The notes below the pieces were generated by a model. It was not told where the DNA came from. It was given only the letters and a program-made list of their open reading frames with translations, and searched no databases. This document shows, piece by piece, positions 25,040-36,265 of a stretch of DNA of 64,000 bases. Position 1 is the stretch's first letter. Each line of letters opens with the position of its first letter. The DNA comes from Asterias rubens (lineage: Eukaryota > Echinodermata > Asteroidea > Forcipulatida > Asteriidae). Both the position numbers and the translations under genes were made by a program. The DNA lies in contig NC_047062.1 in NCBI RefSeq assembly GCF_902459465.1, positions 31,118,673 through 31,182,672 of the forward strand, read 5' to 3'.

Positions 25040-25178
25040 CAAGTACACAGTGATAGGCCATTTTGAAATATAGTGGACGAATAACTATAACACCTTTTGG
25101 TATGGGTAAATTTGTCTGAATATTTTCCCAAACCAGTACACTTCTATATAGTGTCCACCATGCCTCAGCAAGGCTAAT
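25040..25178 (-). mobile_element. Inverted-repeat element (TCATTAGCC family), copy 2
   Basis: TATGGGTAAATTTGTCTG, TATAGTGTCCACCATGCCTC and CAAGGCTAATGA match copy 1 in part. Confidence 0.5.
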
Positions 25179-25366
25179 GAGAAACCTGGCCGCTCAGCCT
25201 GAGGTGCAAACAATAGGTGGCGCCCTGCTTATGTAACCCACCCGAAAAACCGAGTCGCATCACCTGCAACTGGATTACATCAGGTGGAGACAAACAACTA
25301 ACATCCCCACTTGTGAATAAATCAAGTTGAAAGCGGAGCTGGGGATAGGACCACCACTTCAGTATT

Positions 25367-25549
25367 GGGTGATCCATGGGTGATCCATGGGTGATCCATG
25401 GGTGATCCATGGGTGATCCATGGGTGATCCATGGGTGATCCATGGGTGATCCATGGGTGATCCATGGGTGATCCATGGGTGATCCATGGGTGATCCATGG
25501 GTGATCCATGGGTGATCCATGGGTGATCCATGGGTGATCCATGGGTGAT
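25367..25549. repeat. 11-bp satellite, 16.6 perfect units
   Basis: GGGTGATCCAT repeated with no visible mismatch. Each junction makes CCATGG. Because 11 is not a multiple of 3 and the unit has no stop on the minus strand, all three minus frames read the same 11-residue cycle (DHPWITHGSPM). Confidence 0.98.
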
Positions 25550-26097
25550 AGAGCTCCGGTCCGGTTATGAATACAACAAACATCATTACATCATTACATG
25601 CATCTGTTTTCTGGACATAGGTTCGTACCAGTCTGAGCAGTATATCGAGGGAGATGCAATAACTTGTGATTAGAAGCCAATGTGTAAAAGAAAACCCCAA
25701 AACTGCATGGGCGATCACATTATAGTCCAAGCCTAAAATGCCCATTGAGTTGTGCCGAATTTGGCACAAACATCATGTATAAACCGAAGGAAATTGGTCC
25801 ATCTATGGTGTTACTCTTTCGATGCTCTGGTTTCAATTATTGATGCAGTTCTTGAACTCGATTGAAATCAATGAATGTGTCAAACTCAGACACATATCCT
25901 AAGTTAAATCCCCAGGTCAGACTGACCCAGACTTGGGGCGCTCGCCCCTGGGGCCTGGACTTCGAGTCAATTCTGACCGACCACGCAATGGACGGGTGAA
26001 TGCCGAAAACGGAGTACACGCCAACATTTCGTATCGGCCACAGAGAAAACCATAAAGTTTACCCAAGAGAGAGGGCCCACTTCTCTCTGGTTAAACA
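25550..26097. other. Intergenic between the 11-bp satellite and the long hairpin
   Basis: Apart from a small inverted CCCCAGGTCAGACTGACC region nothing is recognised. Confidence 0.4.
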
Positions 26098-26262
26098 TTG
26101 GGTGCGTGCGTTCGTTTAGCTTCCCTGGGTCGACCCCGGTGTGTGGCGGTTTTCTTTTTCCAGGACGAACGTGGGTAATTATCTGCACACGTTCGTCCTG
26201 GAAAAAAAAAACCGCCACACACCGGGGTCGACCCATCAGGGAAGCTAAACGAACTCACCCAT
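26098..26262 (+). mobile_element. Long near-perfect hairpin (~75-bp arms)
   Basis: Left arm from TTCGTTTAGCTTCCCT through GGTCGACCCCGGTGTGTGGC to CCAGGACGAACGTG, mirrored by CACGTTCGTCCTGG ... GCCACACACCGGGGTCGACC ... AGGGAAGCTAAACGAA. The loop is only ~15 bp. Mismatches are few and mostly length changes in the T/A run. Confidence 0.85.
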
Positions 26263-26994
26263 AGTACTATGTTTGTATTTATACACAACAATTTTATTAC
26301 ACTTTATATCACAAATTACCCCTCAAACTACATGTGTTTACAAAAGTCCATGCCTTATGTTATTTTATCCAGTAAACAAAATTTACGAGCCGCAACTGCG
26401 TTTTTGTCCCCTCATTATTTTGGATAAACTGAAGCCGGCTTCATTTATCACGCACGATTTAAGATGAATGGACCAGTTGAGAAAGAATTGTTGTTGTTTT
26501 GCCTGGCTGGACATCGCCTGCTGGTTGCATGTGTATTGGTGAATAGTTACTTTTGTTGGAGACTTGTTGGAGATTGTGAGGATAGCAGTGTCCAGATTTG
26601 TATACATGTACTCATTTATTGATTCATTCTGGATTTTAAAAGACATTACAATACAATAAACAAACGACTTAGAAAACAACCAGACTAAGAATTACGAAAA
26701 ACAGAGTCGTAGAAATGCAAAACGAACATCAGCCATGGGATTTCCCAAAAGCGAAGTAAATCACTATCCACTGAGAAGTCTCCGTAGAAACGGTGACTAC
26801 TGTTGTTTGGTAGCTTTGAGTATAGTCGCACTCCAGATTTATGTACTGTTTAAAAGACATTTCATTACAATAAACAGAAAACTTAGTAAAACAGCCAGAT
26901 CAAGAATTGTGAAAAACAGAGTCGTAGAGATGCAAAACAATAGCAGCACAGGGACTGGCCAAACGAGAAGTGAAGCCCAGGTTAGTTAATAAGC
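26263..26994. other. Intergenic with a diverged local duplication
   Basis: TTCTGGATTTTAAAAGACAT / AACAAACGACTTAGAAAACA (26.63 kb) resembles ACTGTTTAAAAGACATTTCA / AAACAGAAAACTTAGTAAAA (26.85 kb), and AAAAACAGAGTCGTAGA occurs in both. Confidence 0.5.
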
Positions 26995-27226
26995 AGGGCC
27001 CGATTTCATAAAGCCTGTAAGCATAAAAAATTGCTAAGCATGAAGTTTCTTCCTTGATAAAAACAGGATTTCCAACCAAATTTTCATTTGTTGCATATTG
27101 CTTGTTACTGGTATTCAGCTGTTGCTTGCTTATCTTGAAAATCACGTGTAAAATTGGTTGGTAATCCTGTTTTTATCAAGGAAGAAATTCCATGCAAAGC
27201 AAATTGTTGTGCTTACAGGCTTTAGA
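26995..27226 (+). mobile_element. Fold-back element related to family D
   Basis: CATAAAGCCTGTAAGCA at the left pairs with TGCTTACAGGCTTTA at the right, and TTCCTTGATAAAAACAGGAT pairs with ATCCTGTTTTTATCAAGGAA. The arms are near-perfect over ~60 bp, suggesting a fairly young insertion. Confidence 0.8.
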
Positions 27227-28612
27227 ACTGACAAGTCTACCGAATTCCGAGAAAAATCTACTCCATGATAGTAGAATGTGAAGAAAGACAAGTTCTCCAA
27301 AGTACATCTATCTGGCAAATAGAGACACAAATGGTGTTACCGCAAACCAAACAATATTGATACCTCACCATGCAATGCCTTAAATCCCATAGGCTATACA
27401 TGCTTGCCTAATAGATGTATTGCCCATCTGTTCGCATTGGTTTTTACGAAGTACACTGTCTTTTGCTGGTGTACATAATTCCATACCTAAGCAGGTACGG
27501 ATTTCCACAATTCCAGCATTCACCGAGATTCAATCGCATTGGAAACCCAATACTCATCCCTGCTCCAACCTAACAAAAATTAATTTCGTTCTCAAGTTTA
27601 ACTTTCGCAGAAAAACAATTTTGGCGACTACGTCCGTGACGTCAGAGACTCATGGTCGCCATTGCCGAAATGAGTGGCTCGGCAACGCTTTGAGATTGTG
27701 TCACATAAAGGAGGCGGGCAACAGACGTGTATTTGAGCTGGAAAAGGGATACCATGCTCCAGGCTGGCTGTAAAGGACGAACAACATTTTTAAAAGTATT
27801 TCTTAAGTGGAAGGGTTCATGGTAAAAAGGCTGGGCAAATTTTCATAAAGCTACTCAAGAATAATTCCCTGTCTAGCAAAAATGAGCAGGATACCAGTCA
27901 TAGGTGGTACATGCACATGTAATGCATAAACAACAGCTCACCCCCCCCCCCCCGGACCAACATGTATGCAATGAATGGGGCAGCGTGATGAGTGAACGGT
28001 TTGTGCCAGCAGAGGGCGAGACTTCGAACATTGTCTCTTTTTACGCTACATTGTATTTGAACCAAATCTTTTGTCTCGTGTCTTCACTTTATGTAAATGT
28101 TGGTGGTGTACTTTATTAAATTACTTCCCGTACAATTATTTTTTAAAATACTTACAACATTGTTTTTGTTAAGTTAATGTTTTAACATTTTCCTTATTAG
28201 CTAAAAAAAAATACATCAAATATTAATTAGTTTAAGACAAGGTATTTTTCAATTGCGTAGTTTTTGGTGGCGTCCTAAACGAGCCTATGTACATGTACAT
28301 CAAGCCTTAATTTCGTAACAAATCTTATGTACACAAAGAGTCGAACAAATATTTAACATTTTCTGTCAATAATCTGACGTCGTAGAAAGATATACAGGCA
28401 GTTTTAAAATGACAAACGCCATTTGGTCAAAATTCCAAAGAGAAAGTTATTCACGATATGCATTTCAGTACAAGTGTAACGTCACCTTTGTGCTTTCATG
28501 AACTGCACATTAAGATGTGTTCGGGCTGTATCCCGAACACCTAATTACAAAGCATGTAATACATACCATGATCGTTTGATCTGTAATGCTATTTTAAATT
28601 TGGGATGTTATC
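27227..28612. other. Intergenic, no gene recognised
   Basis: Contains one exact TGACGTCA (27637), a C13 run near 27941 and a family D fragment. Confidence 0.5.
27828..27910 (+). mobile_element. Element family D, left-end fragment
   Basis: TTTTCATAAAGCTACTCAAG and AGCAGGATACCAGTCATAGG; truncated. Confidence 0.4.
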
Positions 28613-29058
28613 AGCCGGTGTCAGATGCAATTGTGTCCGCCATGCAATACTGTCCACTCCGGACAATTTTGCATATGCAATCGTGTCCGAGGCTACGCAA
28701 AAACCGTCCCGGCGGACATGTTCCTGACTGTACACTTTGTGCGCGCGTAAGTGATATTCACGTATTTTATGATTGCAGCAAATACCCAACGGCCGAACAT
28801 TTCCCATGTCACTCATGACATGCACCTAGCTTGTAAAAAAAATGAAGAACGTGTTCCGTCGACCAAGGGCGTTTAATTTAATGCAAGGACGGTTTTGCAC
28901 GGGGGCGGACACAACTGCATATGCAAATGTGTCCGGGCGGACACAATTGCATTATGCAGCAGCGTCCGGGCGGACACGATTGCATATGCAAAACTGTCCG
29001 GCGGACATTATTGCATATGTCCTCCGGACAGTGTTGCATAGAGGACATATGTTGCATG
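28613..29058. repeat. Array of alternating palindromes TTGCATATGCAA and GTGTCCGG(G)CGGACAC
   Basis: Two blocks (28613-28730 and 28895-29058) where a TGCATATGCA palindrome alternates with a GTCCG-CGGAC palindrome at ~30-35 bp spacing. One junction gives ATGCAAAT (28922-28929), an exact POU octamer. Orientation is undefined because both units are self-complementary. Confidence 0.8.
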
Positions 29059-29073
29059 CGACACCGGCGATTG

Positions 29074-29198
29074 TCTTCATGCCTCGGTGCCCTTGAAATG
29101 CTCCAGTAAAATTGACAATTTGCTCACAGGGTGCCCTTTACCAAGGGGTAAATGCCTTGGTGCCCCTGCCCTTTCAAAAACGAAACATACAGGCCTGT
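29074..29198 (+). mobile_element. Repeat family F, copy 2
   Basis: CATGCCTCGGTGCCCTTGAA to GAAACATACAGGCCTG; left part missing, as if fused to the palindrome array that ends just before it. Confidence 0.7.
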
Positions 29199-29518
29199 CA
29201 TTGTACACTATTTGGTAATTACCCTATAACCTAATGACCATAAATTAGCTTAATATTATAAGGACACGAAGTAGGAGTACTGAGGAGCTGTTAATAGTTT
29301 AAAACAACGTGAGAAATAATTCAGCTATTTAGTTTTAGCCGAATAAACTCAATGTAGATTCAGAGAAGAAAACAATTCTCCAGAGGGCCATTTTTGAAAC
29401 CATTAGTTTAATTATAATTATCAACAGTAGTAAACAGTCAATGGTTTTTCAACAAAACTAAAGGGTGTATTCCTAATAAATTGTCCATCACCAAAACAAG
29501 ATCAAATCAGAATCATGG

Positions 29519-29524
29519 TTTATT
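29519..29524 (-). terminator. Poly(A) signal AATAAA for the RRxS-rich gene
   Basis: AATAAA on the minus strand lies 24 nt past the stop codon of the 742-aa protein. It is canonical and the first one met, implying a very short 3' UTR if used. Confidence 0.5.
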
Positions 29525-29547
29525 CTAAAAGTTATGGTCTTGCATGG

Positions 29548-32432
29548 TCAATAAAACGTGCCCGGCGTTTCCCGCCTCAGTCTCCTCCTCTCCCCGTCCA
29601 TCGCAATCAGTTCATTCGTTGTCCTTTGCCTCGTCACCTCGCGTAAGTTTCTCTTGAGGCGACCACCAGCTGACTGAGCCAGTGCCCGGGCCTGGAGCCT
29701 CCGGGCTCCCTTGGCGCTGACGCACCGTGTCGCCATGAGCTGTCGTTTCCTCCGTTCGACCTGCTCTTGAAGTTCTTGCTCTACGTCTTCCATGATCTCA
29801 CTCTCGGTCCTCAAGAAGAGCGAGCTCCTACGCTGCTGGAGGGCGTAATACTTAGACGTGAGTTCAGCAGGTTGTTCGAATGGAGTGAGTTCGCGGATTG
29901 GGTGTTGGGGAGGCGAAATGTCAGCAGAGTCTGCTCTCCCGGGGCTTGAGGCGCTTTCCACGGTAGGGACAGGTCGAGACGTGGACGGTGGGGAGTCCGT
30001 AAGTTCGTGGGGTTTATTGCGAGGCGAGATTGCTGGCAATGACTTGTCATTTTTCATTTCAGAGTACCGTGGCAGTGCGTTGTGAGTCAATACATTCTCC
30101 ACAGTCAGCAATCCTGCATTGATATCAATGAGTTCTTTCTTTCTATTGTCTTTCTCAGAGCCATTCCCGAACCCCTCTGGAGATGAAGTTGTAAGTTTTT
30201 CAGTCATTTCGCGAGGGGAGGGTTTACTGTCAGCGGTGTCTTCTATCCCATTAACCGTGCTGATAGATCCACGTCTTTGGTTGTAGTAGATGAACATCCC
30301 ACATTGACTTCGAACATCGTTGGGAATCTGTCCATTGCCGTTTTGTTCGTCATAATCTTGCTTGGCCTCAATATAGTTGGGAGGCGTTGGGTCAGCTTCA
30401 GTTTCATTGGGTTTACGGGGAGACAAGGGTGCAGCGCGGGGCACCTCCCGCTCCCGGGCGATTTGACCCACGCAGATGGACCCGCGTCTCCGGTCGCGAG
30501 GGGGGAACGGGGCGTGCCGAAATGTCTGCTGGGCAACATCTTCACAGCTCTTACTCGTTGCTCTGGTAGCATCTTGGCCGTGAGTGTTGAGGGGAGTTCC
30601 ACTTAAGTTGGATACTTTCTTTGTTGAGCTTGACTCTTCGGATAGGTTTGCAGTGGCTCGGGTGATATGAGATGTGCCCACCGAGGCCCGACGGGACAAG
30701 AGCCGACTATGAGGGGCAGCGGCCACCTTATTCTGGAAAAAATAAAGATAAAACAACAAATAAACAAACACCGTTGAGCTTAATCCAGTCGGATTATTAT
30801 AAAGCGTCCCCAAAAATGCTGCAATCACGTTTTCTACTCAATGCAATCTTGACAAAAATTTTCATTAAAGAACCAAAACTAAAATGTTTTCGTTTGTGTA
30901 GGAACGAGTAACTTACAGGTTCCCCCCCCCCCAAAAAAAAAAAAGATATATAAGAAACAAACAACCACAACCATGTCTTCTGCAGTACCCTTTTGAAAAT
31001 CAAGGACTTTGTGGTATATCACGTATTGATACAAAGTTATATAATAATTATTTTCCATAACCGCATTGCTTTGAAGTGAAATGCATTATAAAGCCAAAAA
31101 CAAAGTTTCCTCCAGAAATGTAAAGGTATCACACACAGTTTTCAAGTCGGCAAAGGCGATGGGTAAACCTCGAAATTTAAATATAAGAAGCGTAACCGCG
31201 GTAACGCTTCTCAGATTGTTTATTCCTGTCGGATTGGTCTTCCTACCACAAGCTTTTGCTTGTCTGTTTATGCCCCCATTTCAAAATCTCCTCAAAACTG
31301 TACTTTTGATTTGTTTGCGGGAAAAGAAATGTTTTAAAACTAAAAATGATGCAAGGGTGCTGAAAATAAAAAAGTTAAATGGACTTACTCTTTGAATGAA
31401 TTGTGACAGCGTAGCAGCGGAGTCAGATGCTCTCCGGCCCAGCCTACTGGTCAACAGTTTCACATCTCGCAGATCCTTCTTCGCCTTCTGCTTGTCTAGC
31501 AATGAGATCACAGCCGACCTCTCGTTGAACAGCGTGGAAAGTTTCTCTCGGTTGGTGTGTAGGTGTGCTATACCGGCTGATAAGTAGGCGTGGCGTGTCG
31601 GGGACGGAGACCTGGCCGGGGAAGAGGAGCGTGGAGACACTCCAGGAGAGCGCGGTGAGACCTCGGTCGGTGAGTGGGGTGGTAGGGAGGTGGTTACCGG
31701 TACTGCTGGCATGGAGTACCGGCGGCCGAAGCGTGCCCCGGGAGGCCGGTTGATTGGCAGGCCCAACGGGCCAGCTCGGTAGGCCGTGGTGCCCGGCCGG
31801 CTCCTTCGGCTGCTTATCAGTTCATCGTCCTCATCCTCAACTTCGGGGATCTCAGCAGACTGATCAGTATCCACGGGACTGTCAGGCTGTTTATCTTTCT
31901 CTAACTCTCCAGCACCGTCCCCAGTTGACGGGTTGTCCTCCGTTGATGGTGTGTCGTTCGTTTCATCTTCTTCCTCCAGCTCGTCAGTTTGTTGGTTTTC
32001 ACTCTCAAAGTTGGTTCTGAAAGTCCGCCATTTCATGACCGCTCGTGCAGTCCTGTCATTGTAGTACAGTTTGGGGGTCGCCGCTCTTTTCATCACGTCT
32101 GCCTCTGAGGCTTTCCACTTAGCCTTAGCCGATTTGACCCTGGCATTCCCTGACGACTGTGTCGCATCTTCTTGATTCTTGTCTTCCTGAAGCTCCTCTT
32201 GTTTCACGGGTAACTCTTCCGTGGATGCTCTCTCTTGCTCGGGTGTGGCCCGTGGGGCTTTCGCGATTATCTTCCCGTTGCTGGACACCCCTGTCAGCTC
32301 CTCGATGATGGCCTGAGCCTCGGAGCTTACGAATAGACTTTCTCTCTTCATGGTTAAATTCGGGTCCAGTTTGATTATCCGACTGACGCAAGTGCATTCG
32401 CCCTTACCGCTACATGATGCTATCTCCATCAT
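29548..32432 (-). CDS. Unrecognised 742-aa Ser-rich protein with six RRxS motifs (two coding exons)
   Basis: Exon 1 is 32432-31389 and exon 2 is 30732-29548. The donor GTAAGT (31388) and the acceptor TTATTTTTTCCAG (ends 30733) join in phase 0, giving 348 + 394 residues. I start at tandem ATGs 32432/32429 (A at -3); the longer frame begins only at a TTG. The protein looks largely disordered. It has an acidic stretch (~148-205: ELEEEDE, EVEDEDDEL), a Pro/Ser stretch with repeated SPRS and SPTR (~254-280), a likely helix at ~294-330, a charged helix at ~656-690 (EIMEDVEQELQEQVERRKRQ) and a very basic C-terminus. RRxS, the PKA-type site, occurs at 237, 333, 362, 430, 501 and 649. No catalytic domain, signal peptide or membrane segment is seen in the spliced product; the hydrophobic stretch before exon 2 in the unspliced frame is intronic. 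I do not recognise a family. An extra 5' exon is possible. Confidence 0.75.
31030..31275 (+). mobile_element. Element family C copy (intron of the RRxS-rich gene)
   Basis: CATAACCGCATTGCTTTGAA, then GTAACCGCGGTAACGCTTCT and TTTATTCCTGTCGG. It sits inside the single intron of the 742-aa gene. Confidence 0.6.
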
Positions 32433-32750
32433 TGTTCTTGTGTGTACAGAGTACAAGTCAATTTTACACACAAAATCCACACACAAACGGCAAAGATGCC
32501 GTGAGTAAACAAACTTCTTCTAGTAGCCTTGATTAAAATGTTGATACATGTACTTGTAAGACCGTTGAGACGCTAGCTTCCGAACTGTAAGACCTCTCAG
32601 CAAGTTCTGATGTTTGTCTCACAAACACGCTATTCTTGCATGTACAATCCTGTCCTTGCTCTATGGTACATGCCTTGCTCTGTGTCACCGATGTTGTCTG
32701 AGACCCTAACTAAAGCGAGATCGAAACAGTGGTATCACCAAAAGCTTATG

Positions 32751-32902
32751 ACCCTTTTCGAAACCACGACTTCAGCATCAGATTCGCCTATGGCTAGCTT
32801 GGCTATTTTGGCATTAGCGCATGCTTTGCGTACGTGCTCGTGGCTTCAGACGAGGAACGAAGTCTGAAGCCGAATCCAAAGCCGTGGATTCGAAAAGGCC
32901 CT
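32751..32902 (+). mobile_element. Imperfect fold-back, TTTTCGAAACCACGACTTC type
   Basis: CCTTTTCGAAACCACGACTT at the left and AGCCGTGGATTCGAAAAGG at the right are inverted; the centre is diverged. Distantly like the 7.4-kb fold-back. Confidence 0.5.
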
Positions 32903-33084
32903 TTTTTGCTCATGGAAGTGGATGTGTAATAACGCCTATGCGCCGGTGCTATTCTAATTAGATCGCCGCGGGGGAGCATCATTGTCAACAAGGGGCAATT
33001 AAAGAGTGAAGAAGCGATTTGGGGTAAGTCGACCGTGCTGGTACAAACTGCTCAGACTCATTTGTCCGTAGTTGGGTTTAAGCT

Positions 33085-33420
33085 ATTGGGGTGGAGCATT
33101 GCCGTTATCAAAGAGGGGAAGAGGGACCCAAGTTGCCCCTTCCCCTTGACCTATCCGTGCCCGTGTCCGTTATTACACAACACAAAACACATACTTGCGG
33201 TTAACACATCTATTATCCGGGACCCTCACGTTCAATCTACAATACATGTAGTTCGGGTGTTCGAGGTAGCATTTCATCCAACATCCAACCACCACCAATC
33301 TATATGGGAGTGAAGCATTGCCGTTATCAAAGGCGGTCAGTATGAGAGACCATTGTAATCCCAGGGAACCCTTGCCCCGTACGGTCCCTGCCCTAGCTGT
33401 CCTCGCCCGTGAATTTGATT
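33085..33420. repeat. Degenerate two-copy repeat, GAAGCATTGCCGTTATCAAAG type
   Basis: GGAGCATTGCCGTTATCAAA at 33093 recurs as GAAGCATTGCCGTTATCAAA at 33313, each followed by CC-rich text ending in a variant of GTCC(C)TG-CCCGTG. Nothing coding is recognised. Confidence 0.45.
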
Positions 33421-33748
33421 CCTTTTGTAGATCAAGTGATTTCCCATTACATGAATCCCTACTCATTGTGAATTAAGATGTAGGCCTATGTAATATTTAC
33501 CGATATAAGTTCCAGCTTTAACAGTCGTAAAGTGTTGGAGAAAAACAATAAGTGAAACTCACAGAACAATGTTTACGTTCTATATTCTAAAACAATGTTC
33601 GTCTCCTAAATTATTTTCGTGACATTGTTTTACTAATTTCTCGATAGGCACCCCAGCAAGTAACACTTTCAGGGAAGCTATTCTACAATCACTTTCTTCA
33701 TACCGTTCAAGTTGTAAATATGTGTACACTAAAAAGTACCCAAACCTT

Positions 33749-33982
33749 TAATGTACAAGTTCGAGTGGTGCCAGTTTTCGCTCTTTTGAGAATAAAAGTC
33801 ATTATGTGTCACTCTTTTTGAGTGAAATTGGAACGAACTTCACTCTAAATCAAGTTGAAAGTACCGTCTTTCACTCTAAAAAGAGTTGTCCGCCATAATA
33901 TGGCTCTTTGCAAGAGTGGTATCGGGGACAAAACGAGTGTTTTTATTTTTTTTAATTTTTATTCTAAACTCTTTTACATTAG
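33749..33982 (+). mobile_element. Fold-back MITE, CACTCTTTTACATT family, copy 2 (diverged)
   Basis: TAATGTACAAGTTCGAGTGG at the left, AAACTCTTTTACATTAGG at the right, with TTTCACTCTAAAAAGAGTTG between. Confidence 0.65.
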
Positions 33983-35589
33983 GTGAACCCTCGTTAAACA
34001 AATACCCAATTGGACTACCTGCTGCCGTTTTGTTACGTAAAACAAATTTTTATTTGAACAAACGGCGATGTCAATATCCACTAATTTGGACATGATCCAA
34101 TGCCTGATACAGTGAAGAGTTTCGCACCATGGTCGGATCAGATCGATCCCACGTCCTAGAATGCATGCTGTGTTTCTCTACAGACGTCTACCCGCATCAG
34201 TGCATCAATTACTCAAAGAATTAATACATGATTGTTTGTTGACCTAAATGAAAGGAAAGACTGAAATTCACCCTTTCTTTAAAATGTTTACCGTCAGAGA
34301 GAACGGTTTAGAAGACATTGCAAACGATCAATAGTTCTTGGAACTATTACAAGACACGTGGGTCTACCTGCCAATTCCAGTTTTAAATTGCGTGATGTAG
34401 GCCTACATTAATTTTATTTTTTATATAAGTGAGAAAATAGAACTAGCTGTGGCGAGCTGCTTATACTATGGAGGAGCTACCTCCATGATTACACCAACCA
34501 AAAGGACTGATTGTATCATACATGCAAAGAATAGTTAATGGCCTGACGTTTCGACCCTAGCAGAGTCTTTCTCTTGTGCTGTATACAAGTATAGAGAAAT
34601 TAGAACTAGATGTTGCAAACCAGCGTACCAACCAAAAGGACCGATGGTATAAGTGCATACAAATTAATTAATTTACTAGTTTTTTGCACGATTATATTAG
34701 TGAGAAAATAGAGACAGCTGTTGAAAACTGCTTACCACTACCAATATCTTACAAGGAAGGTAGTGATGTATCACTTAGTTATAAGTAGGGCTTAATTACA
34801 TGCTTTAAATCATGAGCTTTCGTAACAAATACTATTTCCGCCGATCATGTTAACTCATGACATTACTTTTTTACAAAAGAGCCACAGAGCGTGTACTTCA
34901 TGCATGCATGATTTGTTCACAGCTCAATGGAAGTAAACATGAAATCGTAAATTTTACGGAGATTGCACTGTCTACTTTTAACAACTTTAACATTAAAAAA
35001 GGGGGGCACATCACATTTCCAAAACTTAAACAGTTGTTTACTTGTATAACTCCTTTTTATTTAAGAGAGTGGGGTGCAACTTTATAATTATTCTTAGAAC
35101 TTATTTATGTTGCATAAGTCAATTTCTTTGGGGCGAAGCCTGCTGGCATGGGGTGCAACTCATGCACCATAAAAGCACGTGCGAGGACACGTTTTCCCCC
35201 TCCTTTTGTAAGAACTAGTGCCGTCTGGTTCCTCCCAATTACGGCGCTTAAAGGACGGGTACAGAGGAGAGAAAAGACCGAACATAAAACAAGGGATTAG
35301 TTGTACCCTATTAAAGCCTGCCACCCATTCAAGAATAAATTCGGGGGGCCGTTGTGCCCTTTGTCAGGCGCACTGAATGCTTTTAGGGCAGCCTGCTTTT
35401 ATTGCATCGCGTGCTATACGTACTGGCACTGCGATGAAGATTACTAATTCTTCCTCTATGGTACTGGTTTAATCACACGTCTAAAAGAAAAACCTAGAAT
35501 GGTTTCATAACTGCATCTGTGTGCTTAAAGAAAAGGAATACAAACAATAAAAGAGAAATAGCTTTTTGAAGCAATCGCACATCCGTAAA
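33983..35589. other. Intergenic, no gene recognised
   Basis: Two diverged copies of TATA-GTGAGAAAATAGA.CTAG (34425 and 34694) suggest an old local duplication; otherwise nothing. Confidence 0.45.
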
Positions 35590-36265
35590 CAGTATTGTCC
35601 AAAGGACCATTCGTGTATATCCGTTATTCTCGATGTATATCCAGAAAATTATGTTACATAAACAAACAAAAAATTTCGCAATTTGCCGGCTGTTTTGCCA
35701 GTCAAAGGTCTTTAGGACAAGACTGGATGGTTGCCAATATTTCTCCTTCAACTTTTAGACGCAAACGCTCGATTCAAGGAGAGAACAAGGCACAACAAAG
35801 CCATCACATTATCAAGCAATTATCTTACATAAAAAAAAGAGTTTCGAGTTCGGCCGTTTTGCCATGCAAGGGTCTAGCAGGACAAGACTGGGTGGTTGCC
35901 GAACATTCCTCTTTCAACTTTCAGAAGCAAGCGCTAGATTCAAGGAGAGAACATCACGGCACAATAAAGCCAATACATTATCAAGAAATTATCTTACATA
36001 ATGGAAAAGAGTTTCGAGTTTGGCTGTTTTGCCATTCAAGGGTCTAGCAGGACAATACTGGATGGTTGCCAAACATTACTCCTTCAACTTTCAGACGCAA
36101 ACGCTCAATTCAATGAGAGAACAAGGGACAAAAACGCCATCAAATTATCCAAAAATTATCTTACATAATAAACAAGTTTCGAGTTTGGCTGTTTTGCCAT
36201 TCAAGGGTCTAACAGGACAAGACTGGGTGGTTACCAAACATTGCTCCTTCAAACGCAATCGCAAA
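35590..36265 (+). repeat. ~165-bp tandem array, four units
   Basis: TTTTGCCA-TCAAGGGTCTA begins units at 35693, 35857, 36027 and 36192 (spacing 164, 170, 165). Also shared: GGACAAGACTGG(A/G)TGGTT, TCCTTCAACTTTCAGA and AATTATCTTACATAA. It stays open in frame over two stretches, but indels break the frame between units. Confidence 0.85.

Noticed and set aside
25367-25549. CRISPR-like array
   Set aside because: Units are contiguous with no spacers, and the genome is eukaryotic.
25174-25769. Minus-strand ORFs with a DHPWITHGSPM cycle as a real protein
   Set aside because: Open in all frames because of the 11-bp unit; no start, splice or homology support. Kept only as a repeat curiosity.
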